Positions 27,189 to 35,792 of a DNA stretch of 64,000 nucleotides are shown here, piece by piece. The stretch's first letter is position 1; every line of letters begins with the position of its first letter. The stretch is taken from the NCBI RefSeq assembly GCF_009857445.1, contig NZ_WWCN01000005.1:124001-188000 (forward strand), in the 5' to 3' direction. This stretch comes from Duganella flavida. Lineage in GTDB: Bacteria > Pseudomonadota > Gammaproteobacteria > Burkholderiales > Burkholderiaceae_D. A program made the translations under genes and the position numbers. The notes beneath the pieces are model-generated. The model did not search any database and was not told where the DNA came from. It saw only the letters and a list, made by a program, of their open reading frames with translations.

Positions 27189-28183
27189 GCTGGTGCTCCC
27201 ATGACTGCTTTTAGGAAATGGGTGCTCTCATCAGACAGTTTTGTCCAATCCATCTGTTGCATGGCGATCTTGTTGACCACCTCCCATGCTGGGATGGCAT
27301 TGTCATAAATATGGCCCAGTGCTCCTTGTGCCGTAGGCCACTCTCCGGTGGCGAATCCATAGCACAAGGCCATTGTGCCTGGCTCAATACGCATCTCTGG
27401 CCCAGCTGCGAGTACCTGCTTAGCAAGGTCACGGGCGCTACGACCTTGCCCCTGCTTTTCAATCTGAAATTCTGGGTCTCCCGTTAGCAGCTCCAACGCA
27501 TACTTATCTGCTTCAAGCTCTTCTCCGTCCTGTTCTTGCGGGACACCATCATGGTCCATATCAATCAGCGCGGAGCCAGCAGTCACATGACCACAGGCGA
27601 TATGGCCGATCTCATGTGCAACGTTAAAAGCAATCGCCGCTGGGTATGTCGAATCTTTTGCCAAGAGGATTGCATGTCGATCCTGGAAACTGGTAGCCAT
27701 CGCGCTCATGCGCTTTGCCGGCAAAGGAAAAACTCGCAGATGAAGAACCGGCACTCCGACCGCCCATAGCGTAGCGAGGAGCTCTATAAGACCAACGTAC
27801 TGGTTGTTGCGCAAAATGGACTGCCGGAGTTGCGAGGCGGGCATTCCGACAAGAGGCCTTGCCTGGGCAACAGATTTGACTAGCATTCGCGTGACGGACT
27901 TGCCGAATGCCGTAATGGCAGGCTTGTCACGTTCATCGTCCCCTTTAAAGCTTTTGTACTTTGCTGAATCGTCCCAGATGAACTTGGGGAACTGATCGTC
28001 CAGCACGGTAACGGGATCCAGACCGAGGTTGCGAGCAAGAGAGAAACGCAACTCAGCTTGAGCAGAAGGCGAAGCATCAGCTGCCTCACTCCACCATTCT
28101 GGCCAGGCCGCACGTATGGCAGAGTCTGTCAGCCCAGTAGATTTAGCCAGGCGTATCCGAAATTCATCCGCGTTGTTTGCCAA
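27185..28183 (-). CDS. ImmA/IrrE-family metallo-endopeptidase
   Basis: A 332-residue protein with the zinc motif AFNVAHEIGHIACGH (HExxH) at about residue 195 and a downstream acidic helix EELEADKYALELL that fits the third ligand. An N-terminal ~100-residue region precedes it. ImmA/IrrE proteases cleave a partner HTH repressor to relieve repression, and an HTH-like gene is located just upstream. The start is TTG at 28183 with an ideal AAGGAGG five bases before it; there is no nearby ATG. It overlaps the PIN-like gene by four bases. Confidence 0.85.
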   Translation of the reverse strand: MANNADEFRIRLAKSTGLTDSAIRAAWPEWWSEAADASPSAQAELRFSLARNLGLDPVTVLDDQFPKFIWDDSAKYKSFKGDDERDKPAITAFGKSVTRMLVKSVAQARPLVGMPASQLRQSILRNNQYVGLIELLATLWAVGVPVLHLRVFPLPAKRMSAMATSFQDRHAILLAKDSTYPAAIAFNVAHEIGHIACGHVTAGSALIDMDHDGVPQEQDGEELEADKYALELLTGDPEFQIEKQGQGRSARDLAKQVLAAGPEMRIEPGTMALCYGFATGEWPTAQGALGHIYDNAIPAWEVVNKIAMQQMDWTKLSDESTHFLKAVMGAPA

Positions 28184-28216
28184 CAGAGCCTCCTTAGGTG
28201 CAAAAATACGCCCTCA

Positions 28217-28570
28217 TCAATCCTCGTGCCGACGTTCCTTAATAGTATACGAGCGGGTGCTATTAATCAGCTCTGCCAACAGCGCGGCATGAGGGAGAGT
28301 ACCGTCCCAAACCTCGCCTATCAACTTGCACAGGTTATTGAGCATTTCGCCCTCATTGCGTGCATTTTTATGCACATCCACACCGAAATATGCACACAGC
28401 AGCAACGCATTTTCACCCCGGCTAGTTGCTCCATTTATTAGGAACCTACGAGCAGCATAAAAGTTCACTCCGCTAGCTTTAGAAAGCTCTGTTGGCGTAC
28501 CGGCGTACGAGGCCAACGCCTCATTCAATTGGGTCCTGGTGTTACTCCATGTCGCTTGCGTTTTGTGCAT
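28217..28570 (-). CDS. HTH-like regulator of the ImmA/IrrE-PIN operon
   Basis: A 117-residue protein with a likely helix-turn-helix at ~20-50 (TPTELSKASGVNFYAARRFLINGA). No other domain is recognised. It is first in a three-gene minus-strand operon (HTH, ImmA/IrrE, PIN), 33 bp before the protease gene. The start codon at 28570 lies inside an inverted repeat (TGTGCATA ... TATGCACA), so self-repression is plausible. I use this ATG rather than the upstream codon at 28588, which would put six extra residues ahead of MHKTQATW. Confidence 0.7.
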   Translation of the reverse strand: MHKTQATWSNTRTQLNEALASYAGTPTELSKASGVNFYAARRFLINGATSRGENALLLCAYFGVDVHKNARNEGEMLNNLCKLIGEVWDGTLPHAALLAELINSTRSYTIKERRHED

Positions 28571-28600
28571 ATTTTTATATAATACCAAATATTATGCACA
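28564..28600. promoter_or_regulatory. Divergent operator with TGTGCATA / TATGCACA arms
   Basis: Perfect 8-bp inverted arms lie at 28564-28571 and 28593-28600, separated by 21 A+T-rich bases. They sit between the divergent HTH gene and the gene at 28613 and overlap the HTH start codon. Two further TATGCACA copies occur inside the HTH gene at 28369 and 28389. Confidence 0.55.
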
Positions 28601-28612
28601 TTTGAGGCCGCT

Positions 28613-29395
28613 ATGTTCGATCCCTTGAACGAGTCAGCAATAGGCCGACAACTATCCCAAGATTCCATTCCTGACATCTTCTGCTGGACGAAGATGGGGA
28701 CTGAGGCTGGGCAAACGCTTGAGGCCATCCTCAAGCGCAAGGAGTTGGAGCGCATGGCTGGCGGTGGCGTATTTGCATGGGGGATCGGTAGCTCTCTGGG
28801 CGGAGGCGTCGCGTTGGCTAGACAGTTGAGTCCAACTGGTAAGGTTGATGTGATTTTCACGCCAATGAAAAGCGCTCCAAAGCAGATCGATGTGGCACCT
28901 TCCGAGACAGTTCTTTGGCTCAATTACATTGAGAGCAATGGCTGCGTCGCACCGCTTCCAGAACATCTGCTAATCACCAGCCGCGGAGGCGCCAACAAAC
29001 GAAGCCACTACGCCCTTTTATGTCATAGCGATCGTAGTCTTAGCGCCAGCGATGTGGATGACTTTATTTACTCCACCTGCGCGCGCAATCTGGCAAGCAG
29101 TAACCCGATCGGTGCGTCGCAGGTAACGTCGATGGTTCGGTATGGTGGCAGCGATTGCGTCGTTGCCGGGGAAGCTCCATACAGGGTGGCATTTCGAGCT
29201 GCATTACACGGACAGGGATTTCTGAAGTTGGTAAATCCAGTCGTGGTGCAGGGCCCCATCAATGAGCTCTATAACCAGGCATGCGCTGCCGCATCTGCAT
29301 CTGAATGGGCAACCCTCGCCGCTAAAGTAAGGAAAGCCGCTCGTACTCAGGCTGAGTTAGCGATGGGAGAAGATCTCTTTGCTCTTGAGAGCTAA
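28613..29395 (+). CDS. Uncharacterised protein (family A, member 2)
   Basis: A 260-residue soluble protein of unknown function. It is divergent from the HTH/ImmA-IrrE/PIN operon and shares its operator region. The segment FCWTKMGTEAGQTLEAILKRKELERMAGGGVFAWGIGSS, then TPMKS, then SRGGANKRSHYALLC lines up in order with the protein at 25963-26538. The C-terminal ~110 residues have no counterpart there. The start ATG follows TTGAGG. No signal peptide or membrane segment is seen. Confidence 0.7.
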   Translation: MFDPLNESAIGRQLSQDSIPDIFCWTKMGTEAGQTLEAILKRKELERMAGGGVFAWGIGSSLGGGVALARQLSPTGKVDVIFTPMKSAPKQIDVAPSETVLWLNYIESNGCVAPLPEHLLITSRGGANKRSHYALLCHSDRSLSASDVDDFIYSTCARNLASSNPIGASQVTSMVRYGGSDCVVAGEAPYRVAFRAALHGQGFLKLVNPVVVQGPINELYNQACAAASASEWATLAAKVRKAARTQAELAMGEDLFALES

Positions 29396-29890
29396 ATCGA
29401 CATAGCGCAACCCAGATCACACCTGGTTAATGTAGCTTTCTCCCGATTTTATTACCTTAGTTCCAACGGTGGGGACTAGCTCGTGCAAATTGCTAGCAAG
29501 TCTAAATTTGGCAAAATCGCCTTATTTGCTGTCCAGCAAATAAGGGCAAATTAGCTAAAATCAACAAGTCTCGGCACGTAGTCTGATGCCCCTGAAAACA
29601 TGGCTGCGCTCAGGCGGTTGCATTCCGAAATATTGAGTGGTGGCGATGGTCTTGCGACCCTACAAATATAAGGTTCCTAGTCGCGGGACTAGGGGTTCAG
29701 AAATAGGTTGAAGACAACTTCCCCGGTGAAGCTCGACAATCGTTGGATTGCGGATTAGCCGCTACCTAATCTAACACTACTTGCCCTTTACGAGCTGACC
29801 GCGGCCGGTGCATACGCGGGTCTCATCTGAATTTATAGAGCGGGGAGACTCACACGCACTCCATTCAAAAACAGTTCATTAAGTCGTGCC
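29396..29890. other. Non-coding stretch with two perfect hairpins
   Basis: About 500 bp with no convincing reading frame. It contains a 12-bp perfect palindrome with a 2-base loop (CCTTATTTGCTG / CAGCAAATAAGG, 29520-29545) and a 7-bp hairpin (CCTAGTC / GACTAGG, 29676-29693). TTGCTAGCAA occurs just before the first. It precedes the helicase remnant, so part of it may be a decayed gene; I could not identify one. Confidence 0.5.
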
Positions 29891-30301
29891 AGCCTCAAAC
29901 GCAGCCGGCGCTGCAGCAAGAGCGTCTGCGACTTCATTACGGAAAAAATCGGGATCGACATTCAAGCGCATGACGAGCGAACCAGTGTCGTGCGTTTCGA
30001 GGACGATCCGGCAGCAGTAGCGATGCTCTACCGGGACCCGAAGACGGTAAAGTTATTCTACAAGGAACACCATAAGTACGATTGTTTCTCTCAGAACTGG
30101 GGGGCGTCTAAGGGCATGGACAACTATAAGAATGTTTGCGTAGTGCTGAATCCTGGCAATGTGAAGGCTTGGAATGCTGCTGGTAGCTTCCGGGACATCA
30201 ACTCAGAGACGCGCAACAAACTATATGTCGCCTGTTCCCGCGCAAGAGGGAATCTGACGTTCATCTCCGAGTCCCAGCTGAAGAAATTTAAGAGCTCCTG
30301 A
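29891..30301 (+). pseudogene. C-terminal remnant of a UvrD-family (SF1) helicase
   Basis: An open frame without a proper start encodes SRASLKRSRRCSKSVCDFI ... NWGASKGMDNYKNVCVVL ... NSETRNKLYVACSRARGNLTFI. The last two are helicase motifs V and VI of UvrD-like SF1 enzymes (SKGM and LYVACSRAR). The motor's first half, including the Walker A and B motifs, is absent; the frame is closed by a stop just before 29829. UvrD-like helicases of this type also occur as partners of OLD-family nucleases in defence systems (for example GajB of Gabija), but the remnant is too short to assign. Confidence 0.65.
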
Positions 30302-30475
30302 ATAATGCCGCACCTTACTTAACGTACCGGCTTTCAGGTGTAGCTGAGGCATTTATGGCAATGGCACTCGACGGCGGTGAACCTCCGGCTGCCACTCTCG
30401 GCATGGGTAATGCCAAATGGTTACTGGATGCCAGGGACAGCTGCACTCAGGTAGTGCCCAGAAGACGCATTCAAG
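30302..30475. other. Short unassigned stretch between two remnants
   Basis: A 43-codon frame from the ATG at 30355 (MAMALDGGEPPAATLG...) lies here, but it matches nothing I know and has no clear ribosome binding site. I see no IS3 OrfA. Confidence 0.3.
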
Positions 30476-31242
30476 GTTTCGATCAGTAAGCTGTGCCAGT
30501 GGTTCGATCTGCCGCGTCGGCGGTATACTATAAATCGGTCGAGGTGGAGCTAAAGTGAAGCCAAGCTTTGCCGATCCGATCAAGGCAATGATCAATGAGG
30601 AACCGTCCTTCGGTTATCGCACGGTGGCAGGCCTGCTGGGCTTCAACAAGAACACTGTCCAGTGCATCTTCCAGCTGCGTGGCTGGCAGGTGAAGAAACG
30701 GCCAGTCGGTTTCCGTCCACGCGTGCAAGCCTTGCCTTCAGTAGCAAAAGCACCGAACGAGCGCTGGGCGACCGATAAGTGCCGGGTTTGGGCCGGCCGC
30801 GATGGCTGGTCTATGCTGGCGTTGGTGATTGATTGCCACACCCGCGAACTTCTAAGCTGGCATCTATCCCGCCTAGGCAAAGCCAAGACGACGGAAGCGG
30901 CCCTGAAGCAGGCACTCATTGCCCGCTATGGCACTTTGGGTTGGGTCGAGGCGTCGTTCTTGCTACGATCCGACAATGGTCTGGTTTTCACTAGCCGCAG
31001 CTACACTAGGTTAGTTCGCATCTATGGACTAAAGCAGGAGTTCATCACGCCACATTGCCCGGAGCAAAACGGCATGGTCGAACGCGTCATCAGGGGCGTT
31101 GAAGGAGCAATGCGTGCACCGTCATCGCCTCGAGAGTTTGCAGCACGCCAGTCGGGTCATAGCCGGCTGGATTGGGTTCTACGATAACCAGCGCCCGCAT
31201 CAAGCGTTGCGGATGAAAACGCCCGCTGAGGCATTTGCATAA
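30476..31242 (+). pseudogene. Frameshifted IS3-family transposase OrfB
   Basis: The DDE integrase core is readable: TDKCRVWAGRDGW (first Asp), LRSDNGLVFTS (second Asp) and CPEQNGMVERVIR (Glu). The order, and the preceding SFGYRTVAGLLGFNKNTVQ helix, fit IS3-family OrfB. VSISKLCQWFDLPRR at 30476 is the expected OrfB start but is separated by a stop and a frame change from the main frame, which opens at 30555. After ~31090 the frame changes again and continues as LKEQCVHRHRLESL ... QRPHQALRMKTPAEAFA. At least two frameshifts make it non-functional. No OrfA or terminal repeats were found. Confidence 0.8.
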
Positions 31243-31384
31243 GCGGCTTAAGTTGAGCAGGAAACGCTGAGTCATTACATCGGGATACTGCCGTGCAAAC
31301 GGGTGACCTTTCAACGCCAAAGTCAGCTCTGGCGCGGCTTTGGAAGGTCTACGGGCGCCATCAGGGTGCTGGAATTTTCCTTGG

Positions 31385-31636
31385 TCAGAGGTCGCCCATT
31401 TGCTTGGGGTGGTAGATCGATTCGCCGAACGGATTAAGCACGTCGGTGCTGATCCCTCCAATCCCATTCACCATGCTGCTGAAGTAAGTACCCTTCAGCA
31501 TTTCATAGCTATTGGGATTCAATCGTCCAGCGCCAAGAGGTTGCAAAAGCTCATCGATTTGCTGGATGCTGAGCCCGCCGAGCACCCCTGCGTAGATGAT
31601 CGCTCGTTCAGACGGTGTTCTCTTTTTTCCTGACAT
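31385..31636 (-). CDS. Small hypothetical protein
   Basis: An 83-residue protein with an AAGGA site seven bases before its ATG. MSGKKRTPSERAIIYAGVLGGLSIQQIDELLQPLG looks like a small helical domain with a basic start. I do not recognise the family. The good ribosome binding site and coding-like sequence make it likely to be real, but it lies between remnants and could itself be a decayed leftover. Confidence 0.5.
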   Translation of the reverse strand: MSGKKRTPSERAIIYAGVLGGLSIQQIDELLQPLGAGRLNPNSYEMLKGTYFSSMVNGIGGISTDVLNPFGESIYHPKQMGDL

Positions 31637-31735
31637 TATTTTTCCTTATAAACCGTTTATACGGTTACGTCCGAACCTCGGAGAGGATCAACAAACATTC
31701 TCCCTGCGATATTAGCTCAGCCTTTATTTGTTTTA

Positions 31736-32020
31736 CTACAATTTACTGCCGGCCGAGTCATGCGAGATGCGACGCCGATACTTGGAGGGTAAATCAGTAA
31801 CCGCGTCAGCGCTGTCCTTCCCCTCAGGATGGATAGTCAACAACCGTTTGATAAAAGAGTAGGAGATGCCGACGGGAAGCGGTTCGTTGAGCTTGTCTTC
31901 TTGGTACTTCCGGTAAGCCGCCTCACCATGGCTTCGGAAAACTTTATCTGATTCACTTAAATCGAACAACGCGCTGGAGGCGACGCCGACAACCAGTTTG
32001 TCCTGCAAAGAATAGGGCAT
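31736..32020 (-). pseudogene. Truncated 5'-nucleotidase (PF06189-type, N-terminal fragment)
   Basis: MPYSLQDKLVVGVASSALFDLSESDKVFRSHGEAAYRKYQEDKLNEPLPVGISYSFIKRLLTI is the N-terminal signature of cN-I-like bacterial 5'-nucleotidases. The family is about 300 residues long, but this frame stops after 94, and the last ~20 residues (SKYRRRISHDSAGSKL) no longer match. The catalytic C-terminal part is missing, so it should have no nucleotidase activity. It follows the RipA-like gene by 15 bp in the same direction and has its own AAAGAGA site. Confidence 0.65.
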
Positions 32021-32035
32021 TGGTCTCTTTCTTTT

Positions 32036-32611
32036 TCATTTCGGCTGGGCGGCAAACGTAAAACCTTTTACGAGGCCGGGTGGAAGGGGGATGGAGCTGA
32101 AGTCGATACAATGAAGGGTCAGCATTAGCCAGGCCAAAGTCAACACCAAACTGACTTTGATAGGAGCTCGGCCAACCTGATAGGCTTGCAAAATTAATAG
32201 ATTGCTGAGCTTCCCTTTTGACTTGCGCCGCAGGCGCTCGGATATGACTGAGTGGACTTTATCTGAGGACGCCGTGAAGAGGTCATGGAAACTCGCATCG
32301 TTTGCATCTTGATGTTCACCGAGCTTTTGCTCATATTCCTCCAGCCGACTTTCCCACCATTCCTGCCAGTACTTGGCGCCGCTCGCCATCTGTAACTGAT
32401 AAATGGAAACAAAGATCCCGGTAAGGCAAATTATCAGCTCAACAACTGGCTTACTTCCTTGATTCTGCAATGCGGCCGCTAACAACACGCCTTGAAAGAG
32501 CATAAAGAAGTTGTTTCGCTGGATGAGCTGGTTAATCTCGAAGTTGCGCGTTTCGATGCAGACCTTATAGACAGCCTTCAAAGATTCGTAATTTTGGTCC
32601 GGTGTAGTCAT
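32036..32611 (-). CDS. RipA-like membrane protein
   Basis: A 191-residue protein. TTPDQNYESLKAVYKVCIETRNFEINQLIQRNNFFMLFQGVLLAAAL is typical of the RipA family of octameric inner-membrane proteins first described in Francisella. Two hydrophobic segments (~40-75) are followed by a soluble helical stretch and a C-terminal hydrophobic segment (VSLVLTLAWLMLTLHCI). I prefer the ATG at 32611; a GTG nine codons upstream is possible. It forms an apparent two-gene unit with the truncated 5'-nucleotidase. The biochemical role of the family is not established. Confidence 0.68.
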   Translation of the reverse strand: MTTPDQNYESLKAVYKVCIETRNFEINQLIQRNNFFMLFQGVLLAAALQNQGSKPVVELIICLTGIFVSIYQLQMASGAKYWQEWWESRLEEYEQKLGEHQDANDASFHDLFTASSDKVHSVISERLRRKSKGKLSNLLILQAYQVGRAPIKVSLVLTLAWLMLTLHCIDFSSIPLPPGLVKGFTFAAQPK

Positions 32612-32812
32612 GTCGAAGTGACTTTTGATCAAAATCACAATGCTACATCGTTACAAGGTCAGCAACAAGTGTTGACTGATTGATAGTTTCAATGTCTATC
32701 TGAATGTCACTGGAACTAAAAATCGGGTTTTCAGGATGTCACCACAAGCGATATAGAACGTTCACATAGAGTACTTAATCAGTAATGGTTACCGCGACTT
32801 TTGACCTGATGA

Positions 32813-32842
32813 AAAAGGGCCGGTTCAAAAACCGGCCCTTTT
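32813..32842. terminator. Bidirectional terminator at the right edge of the cargo
   Basis: A perfect 13-bp inverted repeat (AAAAGGGCCGGTT / AACCGGCCCTTTT) with a four-base loop. The A-run and T-run allow termination on both strands. It insulates the cargo from the right end and glmS. Confidence 0.85.
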
Positions 32843-32865
32843 AGTGACTTATCGCCTAGCGTACG

Positions 32866-32931
32866 GTGTCAAACTTTATTCCTTGGTGTCACACTTTATT
32901 CCTTGGTGTCCGACTTTATTCCGCGTACACA
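32866..32931. repeat. Right end: three tandem TnsB-like sites and terminal repeat
   Basis: GTGTCAAACTTTATT, GTGTCACACTTTATT and GTGTCCGACTTTATT start at 32866, 32886 and 32906, exactly 20 bp apart, and abut the terminal repeat. Closely packed right-end sites against spread-out left-end sites is the asymmetry known from Tn7. Confidence 0.9.
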
Positions 32932-32936
32932 GCATT
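32932..32936. repeat. Right target-site duplication of the Tn7-like island
   Basis: GCATT, identical to 24572-24576. It lies 19 bp from the last base of the glmS stop codon. Confidence 0.9.
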
Positions 32937-32955
32937 ACCGGGGTGGCTAAACGAC

Positions 32956-34785
<1,830 letters not shown>

Positions 34786-34834
34786 AGGGAACCTCTTTAA
34801 TTAAGTTAGGAAGCCATCGTAGAGCAGCACCATT

Positions 34835-34847
34835 GAAATATGCTTTC
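34835..34847. promoter_or_regulatory. Candidate Lrp-type operator 1
   Basis: GAAATATGCTTTC lies in the divergent glmS-lrp spacer. It resembles the perfect palindrome GAAATATTATTTC 59 bp further on. Both may be bound by the divergent Lrp-type regulator. Confidence 0.4.
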
Positions 34848-34893
34848 TTAATTTAGTCAAATTTGGCATAAAATTTCACCTTACGCACCTTAT

Positions 34894-34906
34894 GAAATAT
34901 TATTTC
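34894..34906. promoter_or_regulatory. Candidate Lrp-type operator 2
   Basis: GAAATATTATTTC is a perfect 13-bp palindrome, 11 bp before the ATG of the Lrp-type regulator. An autoregulatory site is likely from its position. Confidence 0.45.
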
Positions 34907-34917
34907 TAAAAAGCCCT

Positions 34918-35370
34918 ATGGATGAAATAGATCGTCGCATTCTAAATGCGCTGCAAGTTGATGCATCGCAAACCAATGCTGAATTGGCCGCCGCTGTGCA
35001 CGTTTCGCCACCAACTTGCTTGCGCCGCGTCAAGCATTTGCGCGACAGCGGGGTGATTCAGCGGCAAGTGGCCATCGTGGCGCCGGAAAAAGTCGGGCCG
35101 AGTTTGACGGCGCTTGTGGAAATCTCGCTAGATATCCAGGCCGCTGAGCGCATGACGGAGTTTGAAGCGCTGGTGGCTGCCGAGGCAGCAGTGCTGCAAT
35201 GCTATCGCGTGGCGCCGGGGCCGGACTTTGTGCTGGTAGTGCAGGTGGCCGACATGCCGGCCTATCACGCATTGGCGCACCGGGTATTCACCAGCCACGC
35301 CAATGTGCGCAATGTGAAGGCGTATTTTTCGACTTTCCGCAGCAAGTTCGAGACACGGATCGCTATCTGA
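34918..35370 (+). CDS. Lrp/AsnC-family transcriptional regulator
   Basis: A 150-residue regulator. The N-terminal helix-turn-helix reads MDEIDRRILNALQVDASQTNAELAAAVHVSPPTCLRRVKHLRDSGVI; the C-terminal RAM domain contains GPDFVLVVQVADMPAYHALAHRVF. It is divergent from glmS. Its effector is unknown. Confidence 0.92.
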   Translation: MDEIDRRILNALQVDASQTNAELAAAVHVSPPTCLRRVKHLRDSGVIQRQVAIVAPEKVGPSLTALVEISLDIQAAERMTEFEALVAAEAAVLQCYRVAPGPDFVLVVQVADMPAYHALAHRVFTSHANVRNVKAYFSTFRSKFETRIAI

Positions 35371-35387
35371 AGCAAAGTTATACAAAG

Positions 35388-35747
35388 CTGTACCAGGCTT
35401 ATCCCGCCACTTTGCACAGAGTTAGCCACAGGCTTTTCCACAAGCGGTTTTCGCATGGTGGAGAAAACTTCTGCCGGATAACTTATCCCCCAGTTATCCG
35501 GTGCCTATCCCAGTGCTTCCCCACAGCTTTATGCACAAGCACCTCGGCAAAGAAATAGTTATCCGCCAATTATTCAACTTTATCCAGCACTTACCCAGCC
35601 ACTTACTCACAAAGTTATACACATTTGATGAAGTTGCGGGCGCTGGATGGCATATTGGCAGCGATGCAGATACTTCATAGTTGTATGTTTTATTTGCCCA
35701 CCTCTTATCCCGTGCTTACCCAGAGCTTACACACATATTTATCCACA
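35388..35747 (+). other. Dense one-strand cluster of DnaA-box-like sequences
   Basis: In 360 non-coding bases three exact TTATNCACA boxes are found: TTATGCACA (35529), TTATACACA (35615) and TTATCCACA (35739). Many one- or two-mismatch variants lie between them, such as TTATACAAA, TTTTCCACA, TTACTCACA, TTACACACA and several TTATCC starts. Nearly all read in the same direction. The region separates the Lrp-type gene from the 3' end of glmU. Confidence 0.6.
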
Positions 35748-35774
35748 AAAAAATGGCGCCCGCAGGCGCCATTT
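35746..35774 (-). terminator. Rho-independent terminator of glmU
   Basis: Perfect 10-bp inverted repeat AAATGGCGCC / GGCGCCATTT with loop CGCA, followed on the minus strand by a run of seven T. It lies 19 bp after the glmU stop codon. Confidence 0.9.
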
Positions 35775-35792
35775 CAGTGGAAAACTATTCGC

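Larger units (their letters stand above)
24577..32931. mobile_element. Tn7-like genomic island in attTn7 beside glmS, lacking tns genes
   Basis: The island is bounded by perfect 18-bp inverted repeats, TGTGTACGCGGAATAAAG at 24577-24594 and its complement at 32914-32931, and by GCATT duplications. The ends resemble Tn7 (TGT...ACA, 5-bp duplication, AATAAAG-containing TnsB-type sites repeated inward). The right end lies next to the 3' end of glmS, with 19 bp between the duplication and the stop codon, as for Tn7. The cargo is A+T-richer than flanking genes and has a patchwork of intact and broken genes. No tnsA, tnsB, tnsC, tnsD/tniQ or tnsE reading frame is present, so the element is non-autonomous or has lost its transposition module. 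Confidence 0.92.

Noticed and set aside
31615..31800. Small plus-strand frame of 61 codons
   Set aside because: No ribosome binding site, and it overlaps better-supported minus-strand genes.
24577..32931. Prophage or ICE explanation for the island
   Set aside because: There are no capsid, portal, terminase, relaxase or type IV secretion genes and no tRNA-type attachment site. Ends and target duplication are transposon-like.
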